From a virus, in the IMG/VR virus record IMGVR_UViG_3300046804_000110, positions 1-22,615 of that record: DNA of 22,615 bases, one strand, 5' to 3'. The notes beneath the pieces were generated by a model that worked only from the letters and a program-made list of their open reading frames with translations, was not told the DNA's origin and made no database searches. Shown here piece by piece: positions 1 to 9,843 of this stretch. Both the position numbers and the translations under genes were made by a program. The number at the start of each line of letters is the position of its first letter. Position 1 is the stretch's first letter.

Positions 1-526
1 CTGTAAAGGTGTATGAGGTTCCATTGCTTAAACCAGAGACGGTGATAGGAGATGCTCCAGTGCCAGTAATTCCACTAGGAGAAGAAGTAGCTGTGTATGT
101 TGTAACTGTCTTACCACCAGTAGCACCAGCGGTGTAGGCAACAGTTGCACTTGCATTACCTGCTGTTGCAGTTCCAATTGTTGGAGCCTGTGGAACAGTG
201 GTTGCTGTGATAGAAGAAGTTGAGTTAGATGATGGAGACTCACCAATAGAGTTAGTTGCTTTGACAACGAAGGTATATGCAGTGTTTGACTGCAAACCGC
301 TAACGGTAATAGGTGAGGTTGATCCAGTATTAGAAGCGCTACCTGGTGTTGCATAAACGGTGTATGTTGTTATCGGCGTTCGACCGTCATAGGTGGGAGC
401 CGTAAAAGATACGGTCGCAGCACCATTGTTGTAGGCTCGTGATGTACCAACATCTGTCGCCGTCCCTGCCGTTGGAGCATTAGGAACTGACTTTTTGGCA
501 GAAGAAAATATACCAAAAAGTAACAT
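1..526 (-). CDS. Fibronectin type III repeat protein, probable virion surface or tail protein (partial, 3' end outside window)
   Basis: The frame is open from an ATG at 526 to the left edge, giving 175 codons with no stop. After a short hydrophobic start (MLLFGIFSSAKK) there are two fibronectin type III-like beta modules: residues about 15-109, then about 111 to the edge. Each has an Ala-Pro entry (NAPTAGTA, QAPTIGTA), a TYT..A strand and the hallmark SPITVSGLQSNTAYTF / SPITVSGLSNGTSYTF block. Phages carry FN3 modules on tails, fibres and capsid decorations, where they are thought to bind glycans weakly. The ATG overlaps the stop of the upstream 265-aa gene as TAATG, and GGAGAT lies about 8 bases upstream, so the start is well supported. 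FN3 identity is clear; the exact virion location is inference. The true length is unknown. Confidence 0.85.
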   Translation of the reverse strand, partial: MLLFGIFSSAKKSVPNAPTAGTATDVGTSRAYNNGAATVSFTAPTYDGRTPITTYTVYATPGSASNTGSTSPITVSGLQSNTAYTFVVKATNSIGESPSSNSTSSITATTVPQAPTIGTATAGNASATVAYTAGATGGKTVTTYTATSSPSGITGTGASPITVSGLSNGTSYTFT

Positions 527-1323
527 TAGATAATATCTCCAATGAGGGTAAAGGTGTTTGTTCCAGTGCAGATAATAGTACCAGCGCTGTACTGAGCACG
601 TAGTTTAGTTCCAGCACCAGTAATGGTAGTAGTTCCATCGCTAGCAACTGTTACTTGACCTGCTCCGATTTGCTGGATATTGATTGTCTGTCCAGAGGTA
701 AAGACACCGTTAGGTACGGTAAGAGTAATCGCTGATGCGTTGTTAAGGGTTACCAGTTTGTTGACATCACTTGCTAGAAGTGAGTAAGTAGTTCCTGTCT
801 GAGCATTAAAGCTGACATTCAAAGTTGTCACTGGAGCAGCAGCCCACGCAATACCAGCACTTGCTGTGCTATCTGCTGTGAGTACATAACCGTTAGTTCC
901 TACACCCACTCGAGCAGGAGTTGCTGAAGCGGTCGCTCCAATGAGATCACCTTTAGCGGTAACGATTGACTTAGGAACTGCAGCATCTGCCGTCTGAACA
1001 CCCACACGGAAGTAGGTCAAATCATCTGAGGAAAGTACGTGGCGTACTGTTGCACCTGCTGCGTGAACTACCGCAGAGGTTCCTGCTTGATGTCGAGTAA
1101 TAGTAAAGACATCGCCAGACTGCGCTGTGATATAACAAATCTCTTCGTAGACAGTATCTGGGTCAATCGCAATAGTGAAGATGTCACCAGCGGTAAGGGT
1201 GATACCACCCATCAAAGCCGCGCCAGTACCACTGGCTACCGTCATAGTGGTAGCGGTAGATGAGATTCCACCTGCTGACAGTGTGGTATCTATACTGATA
1301 GATGAGTAGACACGTGTGGTCAT
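526..1323 (-). CDS. Probable phage fibre or virion surface protein, 265 aa
   Basis: Ser/Thr/Ala/Gly-rich, beta-predicted protein of 265 aa. The middle contains the GDLIGATASATPARVGVG segment followed by NGYVLTADSTASAGIAWA, a module seen in many phage fibre and surface proteins. The C-terminal ~100 residues ([25 protein letters not shown], then GAGQ and a closing LIGDII) match the C-terminal domain of the 999-aa collagen-like fibre in this window, so the two products share a terminal domain. The ATG follows AAGGAAAG, which overlaps the stop of the 300-aa gene. The stop overlaps the FN3 gene start. No enzyme motif is visible. It could be a fibre tip, a short fibre or a capsid decoration protein; I cannot choose among these. 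Confidence 0.75.
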   Translation of the reverse strand: MTTRVYSSISIDTTLSAGGISSTATTMTVASGTGAALMGGITLTAGDIFTIAIDPDTVYEEICYITAQSGDVFTITRHQAGTSAVVHAAGATVRHVLSSDDLTYFRVGVQTADAAVPKSIVTAKGDLIGATASATPARVGVGTNGYVLTADSTASAGIAWAAAPVTTLNVSFNAQTGTTYSLLASDVNKLVTLNNASAITLTVPNGVFTSGQTINIQQIGAGQVTVASDGTTTITGAGTKLRAQYSAGTIICTGTNTFTLIGDII

Positions 1324-1332
1324 TGGCTTTCC

Positions 1333-2235
1333 TTATTTGGTGTAATGAACGCGGATGGGGAAACGATCTTGAAGTTTTGTTGACTCTTCCATCAAGCGCT
1401 GTTGATAGAGAGCAAAGACATATTTAGAAGCAGAGGCACCAGCCGATGATGGCAACTTGGTGTCGTTTATATCTGCTTCCGCAGATGAGAGGTTGATACG
1501 ACCTGTATCAAGGTATGACAAGAGCCGGTATGAAGCTCCAAAGATAACGACATCTCGACACGTCTCTGGTAGGCCTGTAACAGTAGCAAAGTCATCAGTA
1601 GAGTTAGTGAGGTTATTTGGGATGACTGAATAGTAGACTTGGACTGTACGACCAGGCATAATCTTTTCATAAATGTTAATTGTTTTCGTTGTATCAAAGG
1701 CTGCTATGTTTGCCATACGGTCAATGCGCCAGCGATTTACTGGTAGCCATTCTTTAGATGGACCTACTGTTTGCCACGAAACATAGAGAACATCTCGTGC
1801 TTCAGCAGGTAGCGCGTATGCAATCTGAGCTGCGTTAAAGGTGAATGTTGTGGACTGAACACCAAAGAGCTTTGGGTAGAAAGAGTTGATGGTGTCATTG
1901 ATTGCTGTCTTAACGTTGACTCTAGGGAAAGTAGGAGTCATTGTTACCTGAGCATTTTGTGCGTGAGGTGCTGGAGTGCTACCGCCGTAGCCACGACCAA
2001 AACCTGCAATGGCATTGAGCTGAAGGTTCTGCTTATCAAAGGAGTTAATCCAGATAAGTTCATCGTCAATTTCAATAACGCCTTTAGCAAGGTTATCGGC
2101 AGAGCCAATCTTAATATCTAGTTGGCTAGTGTTGATGCCACCAGTATTGGTGAGATTTGAAATACGGTCTTGACGCAAGGTATAACCAGCAAGGTTAGCT
2201 CTTACCTCATCAACCATCTGTGCGAATGTTGGCAT
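1333..2235 (-). CDS. Putative virion structural protein, head-tail adaptor or neck-like, 300 aa
   Basis: The N-terminus (MPTFAQMVDEVRANLAGYT) looks like the opening helix of phage adaptor proteins. It is followed by a beta-rich part with IEIDDELIWINSF and a GFGRGYGGSTPAPHAQNAQV segment, then an INDTINSFYPKLFGVQST helix and an LPAEARDVLYVSW strand. The second half has an RTVQVYYSVIP strand, and the C-terminus is helical and ends in DRFPIRVHYTK. This mix of short helical and beta parts is typical of neck or adaptor proteins, but I do not recognise the family firmly. The ATG has a strong AAGGAGAAA ribosome site 5 bases upstream, located inside the glycosyltransferase gene. The first 26 bases overlap the 3' end of that gene. 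Reality of the gene is near certain; role is inference from fold style and position. Confidence 0.7.
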   Translation of the reverse strand: MPTFAQMVDEVRANLAGYTLRQDRISNLTNTGGINTSQLDIKIGSADNLAKGVIEIDDELIWINSFDKQNLQLNAIAGFGRGYGGSTPAPHAQNAQVTMTPTFPRVNVKTAINDTINSFYPKLFGVQSTTFTFNAAQIAYALPAEARDVLYVSWQTVGPSKEWLPVNRWRIDRMANIAAFDTTKTINIYEKIMPGRTVQVYYSVIPNNLTNSTDDFATVTGLPETCRDVVIFGASYRLLSYLDTGRINLSSAEADINDTKLPSSAGASASKYVFALYQQRLMEESTKLQDRFPIRVHYTK

Positions 2236-3283
2236 CCACTTTCTCCTTATAGAACCGAACGTTCTCTTGTAATCTTTTATCTTCTGGCGCTTTTTCTAAC
2301 GCCATCTCTCCATACCGCAGCGCGGTATCCCAATCTTCTAATTGCCACGCTGATATGCCAGCGAGGTCATAGGCCATAGGTCCCCACGCCCACGCTTCAG
2401 ACATAAAATCATCAAAGCGTGTAGTGATCTTCATTGCTTCTTCTGCCGTTAACAAGCACTCTTTCCACTGCTTAACTATGTAATAGTGGTTGGCAAGTGC
2501 TAGTACATTCTCCCGACAGTTGTATGTTTCGCAAGCCTGCATTAGATATTCTTCTGCCATCTTAGGTTCGCACTTTGCTAGATAGCGCAGTGCGTAGGCT
2601 TTCTCTGCGGGAAACTGTGTGTACTTGAGATATTCCTTAAAGACTTCTCTAGCCTCTAGGAACTTACCGTGAAAGAATAATTCTCGACCATAGTAGTAAA
2701 GCACACGAGAGTCCGTTGGGTTCTCATCGTATGCAGCCTCAAGCATTGGTAGGTAATACCCGCGAGACTTTTCTTTATCTGGTCTATGGTGTATCGCTAA
2801 TCCGATTTCAAAGAACTTCTCTTCGGGTAGTTGATACTTAGATATTACCTCGTGGATTGGGTATCTCCACCGGTAATGCTGGCGCGGATGGATTCGATTA
2901 CCATAGAACTGAACCGCTGGAGTTCCATCTGCGTGAAAGTCTGTGACCAACATATGCTTTGGTCTGGGTAAATCGCCTTGGTCATAAGCCTTTTGCAGCT
3001 CTTCTCGCCAGCCATCAGATAACATCTCATCAGCATCTAGTGAGATACAGTAGTCAATATCTGTTGGCAATAGGCAGAGAGCTGCATTGCGAGCATCATC
3101 AAAGCGCCAAGGCTTGACGCTAATTTCGTAGGTATGAATACCTAGTTCTTTTGCTATCTTGACAGTATCATCGGTAGATCCAGTGTCTGCTATTAAATGA
3201 TAATCAGCATCTTTACTTGATTCATACCAACGCTTAATATGTTTTGCTTCATTAAGCGCAATTGTGTAGATAGCTACTTTCAA
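2210..3283 (-). CDS. Glycosyltransferase family 2 with TPR-like C-terminal region, 357 aa
   Basis: Residues 1-100 carry the GT-A signature of family 2: N-terminal KVAIYTIALNEAKHIKRW, the nucleotide-binding DTGSTDDT at 33-40, and the metal-binding DAD at 83-85 within CISLDADEML. An RNAAL segment near 65-69 is also typical. The family transfers a sugar from a nucleotide-sugar donor to an acceptor in the cytoplasm. From about residue 190 the protein becomes helical with TPR-like pairs (YYYGRELFFHGKFLEAREVF and similar), which may hold the acceptor protein. The start is TTG, 6 bases after the stop of the 74-aa gene, with only a weak ribosome site; the first codons match the family start, so I keep it. 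Its place between fibre and structural genes suggests glycosylation of virion proteins, but host surface modification is also possible. Confidence 0.93.
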   Translation of the reverse strand: MKVAIYTIALNEAKHIKRWYESSKDADYHLIADTGSTDDTVKIAKELGIHTYEISVKPWRFDDARNAALCLLPTDIDYCISLDADEMLSDGWREELQKAYDQGDLPRPKHMLVTDFHADGTPAVQFYGNRIHPRQHYRWRYPIHEVISKYQLPEEKFFEIGLAIHHRPDKEKSRGYYLPMLEAAYDENPTDSRVLYYYGRELFFHGKFLEAREVFKEYLKYTQFPAEKAYALRYLAKCEPKMAEEYLMQACETYNCRENVLALANHYYIVKQWKECLLTAEEAMKITTRFDDFMSEAWAWGPMAYDLAGISAWQLEDWDTALRYGEMALEKAPEDKRLQENVRFYKEKVDANIRTDG

Positions 3284-3289
3284 GGTTTA

Positions 3290-3514
3290 CTACTCTGCTG
3301 CTGGAAGTTTAGCCAATTCCTCTTGGTGAATGGTGATTGCCTTGTCAAGAATTGCTAGTGCATCTTCTGATGCCTTAACGCCTTCTTCGTTGTTTGAAGA
3401 TTCAGCAACAGCCTTGTTGATTGAGTGCTGATATGCCTCTGATGCGAATTGAGCCAAGCGTTGTTCAAGGATTGAACGCTTCTGTTCATTTGTAAGTAGT
3501 GCTGAGTAATCCAT
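3290..3514 (-). CDS. Small helical protein of unknown function next to the fibre gene, 74 aa
   Basis: The protein begins MDYSALLTNEQKRSILEQRL and is predicted almost wholly alpha-helical, rich in Glu, Lys, Ala and Gln, ending KLPAAE. A longer frame reaches 3550, but its first 12 codons run over the fibre stop. The ATG at 3514 has AGGAGAAATA directly upstream and is the better start. It lies 8 bases after the 999-aa fibre gene and 6 bases before the glycosyltransferase gene, so it is translated with both. There are no Cys, no membrane segment and no catalytic motif. Small helical proteins downstream of fibres can be assembly chaperones or oligomerisation factors; that is a guess from position only. 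Confidence 0.8.
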   Translation of the reverse strand: MDYSALLTNEQKRSILEQRLAQFASEAYQHSINKAVAESSNNEEGVKASEDALAILDKAITIHQEELAKLPAAE

Positions 3515-3522
3515 TATTTCTC

Positions 3523-6853
<3,331 letters not shown>

Positions 6854-6857
<4 letters not shown>

Positions 6858-7144
6858 TTAGCCACCTCACGAAGTGCTGCCGCTGGCTCTAGTCCGGTAG
6901 TTCCAGCAATTGAGTTACAGATTCCAGCAATGTCAAGCATCTTAGATCTGTCAGTAATTCCTTTGATGTAATTGAGAACACCGACAGTATCGGTGATTGT
7001 TCCCAAGGTTACGCTCTTTGCTGATGCCCAGTTACGAGCAGCCAAAGCCTCATCTACATATGCTGTAATAGCAGGATAGGTGCCACCGTTTGCAAGACGA
7101 TTTAACTCATCTACGAGGGTAGACCCAAAATAACCGTATGACAC
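6854..7144 (-). CDS. Conserved-looking phage protein of unknown function, 96 aa
   Basis: Begins MSYGYFGSTLVDELNRLANG and is mostly helical, with YPAITAYVDEALAARNWASAKS, a DTVGVLNYIKG segment and a C-terminal EPAAALREVAN. There are no metal ligands and no membrane segment. The start is GTG at 7144 with AAGGGG about 8 bases upstream; no ATG is available near the N-terminus. The stop overlaps the TTG of the next gene by four bases. Position between the small-protein cluster and the fibre suggests a minor structural or assembly role, not proven. Confidence 0.7.
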
Positions 7145-7154
7145 CTATTACCCC

Positions 7155-7331
7155 TTACTTTCCTTTTTTAACTCCACTGACTTTCTTTAAGCGTGGATTT
7201 GCTTTTACTGCTTTAGCTGATGCTTTTCTAGCACCCGCTGCAACGATTGCACCTGCACGTTCCTTCGAGATGCCTTGCTTCTTGGCTACAGAAGCAGCGA
7301 CAGCTTTGAATCCCGGATGAGCTTTCTTCAT
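7155..7331 (-). CDS. Small Lys/Ala-rich basic protein, 58 aa
   Basis: Reads MKKAHPGFKAVAASVAKKQG, then ISKERAGAIVAAGARKASAK, NPRLKKV and a GVKKGK end. It is strongly basic and helical. The HPGFKA...AKKQGIS..RAGAI.A...RKAS...NPRLKKV pattern looks like a small protein widespread in phage late regions, with no assigned function that I can name. A longer frame starts at a TTG at 7379, but the ATG at 7331 overlaps the stop of the 39-aa gene as TAATG and has AAAAGAG upstream, so I choose it. DNA binding or head-associated packing is possible because of the charge; this is inference. Confidence 0.75.
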   Translation of the reverse strand: MKKAHPGFKAVAASVAKKQGISKERAGAIVAAGARKASAKAVKANPRLKKVSGVKKGK

Positions 7332-7450
7332 TACGCTTCGCTCTTTTCTTGCTTCTCTTGTGAAGCTGTCCAAGGCCAAGGCTCATTAGCTGGAGCACCT
7401 GTTTCAATATCGTCATACCACGCATAGCCACACCCACAATTCGCGCACAT
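7331..7450 (-). CDS. Tiny Cys-motif protein (CxxCxC), 39 aa
   Basis: A 39-codon gene reading MCANCGCGYAWYDDIETG followed by a Trp/Pro-rich and then Gln/Glu/Lys-rich tail ending KSEA. Three Cys in the first seven residues (C2, C5, C7) could bind zinc or iron with a partner, or be a half zinc ribbon. Both ends are fixed by TAATG overlaps: its ATG overlaps the stop of the 58-aa gene at 7450-7452, and its stop overlaps the ATG at 7331. The ribosome site is weak, so translation probably depends on coupling. Small MC..CGCG proteins occur in many phage late regions; the function is unknown to me. Confidence 0.7.
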   Translation of the reverse strand: MCANCGCGYAWYDDIETGAPANEPWPWTASQEKQEKSEA

Positions 7451-7626
7451 TATTTGCCTACTTTCTTTTTACCGCCAGAAAACTTTGCAGTATTTCCCTT
7501 GGTCTTTTGAATGTTTTGACCAGGCTTCGCATCAGCAGTAATGCCCTTTTTGCTACCTGCGCCAAAGCCTTTGAAATTGGTGGACTGTGCGCCACCATCG
7601 CCTTTTGCTGCTTTTGCGAACTTCAT
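7450..7626 (-). CDS. Small Gly/Lys-rich basic protein, 58 aa
   Basis: Begins MKFAKAAKGDGGAQSTNFKG, continues with FGAGSKKGITADAKPGQNIQ and ends SGGKKKVGK. The composition (Gly, Lys, Ala, Asn, no Cys, few hydrophobics) points to a mostly disordered, basic peptide. The start is secure: ATG at 7626 with AAGGAGAAAAA immediately before. The stop overlaps the next ATG as TAATG. It resembles the 46-aa protein at 18211-18351 in style and in its Lys-rich tail. A role in DNA condensation or as a minor head component is possible but unproven. Confidence 0.75.
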   Translation of the reverse strand: MKFAKAAKGDGGAQSTNFKGFGAGSKKGITADAKPGQNIQKTKGNTAKFSGGKKKVGK

Positions 7627-7635
7627 TTTTTCTCC

Positions 7636-7905
7636 TTATATTTTGTTTCCATCAAATGCCACACCGGTTTCGTTTGATAGACGAACCGCTGCGTCAATAT
7701 CTTTTTTCTTTGTAGAGATTGGTTCAATACCTTGACGTGTTGCATCAAAGTAGGAACTCAATTCTTTTTCATCTTTGTGTAGAAACTCTAGTGATGTGTT
7801 ACTTCTTGTTGGGGAAGCGCTGCCATCAAACATAGGCATATTCGCTCTTAAACAATCCCCATAGTCTGCGTGATCTTTGGTCTTACAACTTGCTGTGCAA
7901 TTCAT
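7636..7905 (-). CDS. Small Cys-containing phage protein, 89 aa
   Basis: Starts MNCTASCKTKDHADYGDCLR: Cys at 3, 7 and 18 plus His12 give a possible metal site. The middle (SNTSLEFLHKDEKELSSYFD) and the C-terminal part (KKKDIDAAVRLSNETG) look helical, and the end is VAFDGNKI. The start ATG overlaps the stop of the 107-aa gene (TAATG). The stop lies 9 bases before the next ATG, in front of its ribosome site. I have seen this Cys pattern as a conserved hypothetical in phage late regions but know no function. A structural or assembly role is a guess from position. Confidence 0.75.
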   Translation of the reverse strand: MNCTASCKTKDHADYGDCLRANMPMFDGSASPTRSNTSLEFLHKDEKELSSYFDATRQGIEPISTKKKDIDAAVRLSNETGVAFDGNKI

Positions 7906-8228
7906 TAGATAGGCTCCACGTAAGCGCCGTAACCGGCATCAATAAGAATCTGTGCTTGCTCATCAGTAATCTCTTGATTGTGACCACCAAGGATGTACCA
8001 ATCAGCATCTGCCAAAGTATTCTGATACGGGTAGAGTGTTTCTTCTACTGTTGTCCCATTGACAATCAGCGTTACTCCACGAGGAATATCCGTAAGGAAT
8101 GGGTTAATAGGACCGGTAAGAGACCCACCAGTAATTGGCTTACCAGCAATACGTGAGTACTTGTCAGGCCAAGGTTGACCTGCGCCCCACGTCTGCCACT
8201 GCCAAGGTGTTGTTGCTCTGTATGTCAT
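7905..8228 (-). CDS. Unknown late protein downstream of the capsid gene, 107 aa
   Basis: Begins MTYRATTPWQWQTWGAGQPW and is rich in Trp, Tyr, Pro and Gly. The middle has PRGVTLIVNGTTVEETLYPY, a beta pair, and the C-terminus is EITDEQAQILIDAGYGAYVE, a helix. AAGGAG sits 5 bases upstream of the ATG at 8228. A stable hairpin (8256-8277) separates it from the capsid gene. No known domain is recognised. A place right after the major capsid protein often holds decoration or head-completion proteins, but the 'ADADWYILGGHNQEITDEQ' style also fits a small fibre-associated protein. Confidence 0.7.
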   Translation of the reverse strand: MTYRATTPWQWQTWGAGQPWPDKYSRIAGKPITGGSLTGPINPFLTDIPRGVTLIVNGTTVEETLYPYQNTLADADWYILGGHNQEITDEQAQILIDAGYGAYVEPI

Positions 8229-8255
8229 CTGTCTCCTTGAAGTAAACCCACCACC

Positions 8256-8277
8256 AGACAGGGATTGCCCCCTGCCT
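8256..8277 (-). other. Stem-loop between the capsid gene and the next gene
   Basis: On the minus strand, 8 bases AGGCAGGG pair with CCCTGTCT across a 6-base loop. One pair is G-U, which works only in minus-strand RNA, the transcribed direction. Four weaker pairs may extend the stem. It starts 18 bases after the capsid stop. There is no U-run after it, so it is not a canonical terminator; it may protect the capsid mRNA 3' end or reduce downstream expression. Confidence 0.5.
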
Positions 8278-8294
8278 GATAGACGGTTGACTTA

Positions 8295-9224
8295 TTAGCC
8301 GTTTGTTGCAGCAGTTTCCAAACGATAGATAGCTGCTTGACGAAGGAGTGACCATCCGCCGAAGTAGTACCAACCGATTGTGTGGAAACGACGCAATGCG
8401 TCAATTTGTGGTCCAATGACGGTTGAGATGTCTTGGCCCATAGCTTCTGCAAGAGCTTCACGACCGGCAACAACTGCCTTGTAAACGTTAACTGATGCGG
8501 AGTTTGCTGCGTAAGGAACGCGAGGTGTTTCAACAACGAACGCACCTTCGATTACGCCGACAGCACCAGCCACGAATGGTGTGCGGTCTACGTACTTGCT
8601 GAGATCCTGGAATCCACCAGTACCAGTTTCAGCACGAAGATCTGCTGTCTGGCGTGGGTGTAGGTATGCAGCATAAAGCTCGCCAATACGTGGGAGAGCC
8701 TTGTTGGTGCGGAGTTCTGTTACAGCCTTACGGATAAGTGAAACTGTCATTTTATCTGTTGCAGCAACAGTGTTGGTTGAAGTTGCTGTGCCTGCATAAA
8801 GCACGTTGGAGCCTGCTGTAAGAACAGAAGCAACAACTGCGTCAATGGAGTCAGCAGCGTTATAAGCGATGATGTCTGCAAGAGCAGCGTCAACATCGTT
8901 GAAAGAAGTAAGGTTCAACTTCTTTGTGGTTGTTACGGCTGAGCCGTATTCTTGAAGGGTAACCGGAACTTGTGTTGGGTTACCGAGAGCAATGGAGGAA
9001 ACATCTGATGTTTCTGTCAATGTAGAAGTAGCCTGAGCTAAATCTGAATAGATTGAGAATACAACTGATGAACCAGGCATTGCTTGCTGTACCGGCTTAA
9101 CGTCAGCAAGTGCTCGCATAACAGGGATGCTACGAAGAGCCATACGAACATATTGATCGTACGCTGTTTGGACGAGATTGCTAATCGCAGAGGTACCGGT
9201 GAGTGTACCACCAGGAATTGCCAT
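8295..9224 (-). CDS. Major capsid protein, N4-gp56 family (HK97 fold), 309 aa
   Basis: The protein starts MAIPGGTLTGTSAISNLVQT. It shows the family layout: GSSVVFSIYSDLAQATSTLT (a strand and loop), TSDVSSIALGNPTQVPVTLQ, a YGSAVTTTKKLNLTS segment, a conserved YAAYLHPRQTADLRAETG near residue 185, VDRTPFVAGAVGVIEGAFVV with ETPRVPY, and an Ala-rich VVAGREALAEAMGQDISTVI near 255. These features match the N4-gp56 group of HK97-fold capsid proteins. The C-terminus has a Trp-rich HTIGWYYFGGWSLLRQAAIY segment. The ATG has AAAGG upstream. The scaffold-like gene comes just before it, as expected. No protease gene is visible nearby. High confidence. Confidence 0.93.
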   Translation of the reverse strand: MAIPGGTLTGTSAISNLVQTAYDQYVRMALRSIPVMRALADVKPVQQAMPGSSVVFSIYSDLAQATSTLTETSDVSSIALGNPTQVPVTLQEYGSAVTTTKKLNLTSFNDVDAALADIIAYNAADSIDAVVASVLTAGSNVLYAGTATSTNTVAATDKMTVSLIRKAVTELRTNKALPRIGELYAAYLHPRQTADLRAETGTGGFQDLSKYVDRTPFVAGAVGVIEGAFVVETPRVPYAANSASVNVYKAVVAGREALAEAMGQDISTVIGPQIDALRRFHTIGWYYFGGWSLLRQAAIYRLETAATNG

Positions 9225-9250
9225 TTAGCTTATGCCTTTCGGATTGAAGT

Positions 9251-9721
9251 TTATAAACCAGAGTTACGAATTACTTCATCCAACTCTTCACGGCTATTGG
9301 CAGACATAAGTTTACGCATAATGTCATCTGTTGAATCTGGCGTTAAGCCTTGTTCAACCACATTATTCATTTTCTTATATGCCGCAGCCTGAGCTGGATC
9401 AACTGCTGGTTTGCTGGTTTCAGCGGTCTGGATACCGAATACGTCGCCGTATTCATCCAACCACTTAGACAAAGACTCCTCAGTTGGGTCTATGTCCGAT
9501 GGAATGAAAGAAGAAATCTTCTTATTCACTCCGCGAGCTTCGAGGACATCCTTGATCGCTCTGTCTCTTTGAGCTTTGGAAAGGTGTTCAAACTGAGACT
9601 TTAACTCAGCAAGTTCTTTTTCCTTTTGCTTGTTTGCTTTACGCAACTGTTTGACGAGATCGTTATTTGTTGACTCTAATGAGTCATTATCGTCGTCGTC
9701 CTCGTAGTCGAAATTGGACAT
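9251..9721 (-). CDS. Probable capsid scaffolding protein, 156 aa
   Basis: The N-terminus (MSNFDYEDDDDNDSLESTNN) is very acidic. Residues about 22-55 form a Lys/Glu-rich coiled coil (LRKANKQKEKELAELKSQFE), followed by DVLEARGVNKKISSFIPSDI and helical segments ending DEVIRNSGL. Small, acidic, coiled-coil, and just upstream of the major capsid gene: this is the usual profile of phage scaffolds, which guide shell assembly and then leave. A longer frame begins at an ATG at 9736, but no ribosome site precedes it, while GGGAGATGG precedes the ATG at 9721, so I use the latter. It follows the structured 114-base gap. Confidence 0.85.
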   Translation of the reverse strand: MSNFDYEDDDDNDSLESTNNDLVKQLRKANKQKEKELAELKSQFEHLSKAQRDRAIKDVLEARGVNKKISSFIPSDIDPTEESLSKWLDEYGDVFGIQTAETSKPAVDPAQAAAYKKMNNVVEQGLTPDSTDDIMRKLMSANSREELDEVIRNSGL

Positions 9722-9752
9722 TAGTCCATCTCCCATTCATAGTAGTTAGCGC

Positions 9753-9843
9753 AGACCTCATACAGACTCGGGGACTTTCTGTATGGCTTCTGCTACCGGT
9801 CTTGGTGTCGCTCCACTAGGCCGGTAGTTCTAGTGGCAGGTCT
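9753..9843 (-). ncRNA. Candidate structured RNA with H-type pseudoknot in the gap before the scaffold gene
   Basis: In minus-strand RNA four perfect helices can form. P1 closes the element: AGACCT (9843-9838) with AGGTCT (9758-9753). P2 is CCACTAG (9836-9830) with CTAGTGG (9819-9813). Its loop holds CTACCGG (9827-9821), which pairs with CCGGTAG (9799-9793) to make an H-type pseudoknot with loops of 2, 1 and 13 bases, a sterically good geometry. P4 is CATACAGA (9785-9778) with TCTGTATG (9766-9759). The gap is otherwise the longest between genes here apart from the control region. It begins 7 bases after the 431-aa gene stop and ends 31 bases before the scaffold ATG. I do not recognise a known RNA family. 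Could control scaffold and capsid synthesis; function is inference. Confidence 0.6.

Noticed and set aside
28-354. Minus-strand 108-aa Leu/Gln-rich frame at the left edge
   Set aside because: It is a shifted frame of the FN3 protein, which has TAATG coupling, a ribosome site and clear domains.
7332-7379. TTG start at 7379 that would lengthen the 58-aa basic protein to 74 aa
   Set aside because: The extension lies wholly within the 39-aa Cys gene; the ATG at 7331 is coupled to that gene's stop.
9084-9392. 102-aa + strand frame across the capsid-scaffold junction
   Set aside because: It is antisense to two well supported genes, has no domain and no ribosome site.
9722-9736. ATG at 9736 as the scaffold start
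   Set aside because: No ribosome site precedes it, while GGGAGATGG precedes the ATG five codons further on.
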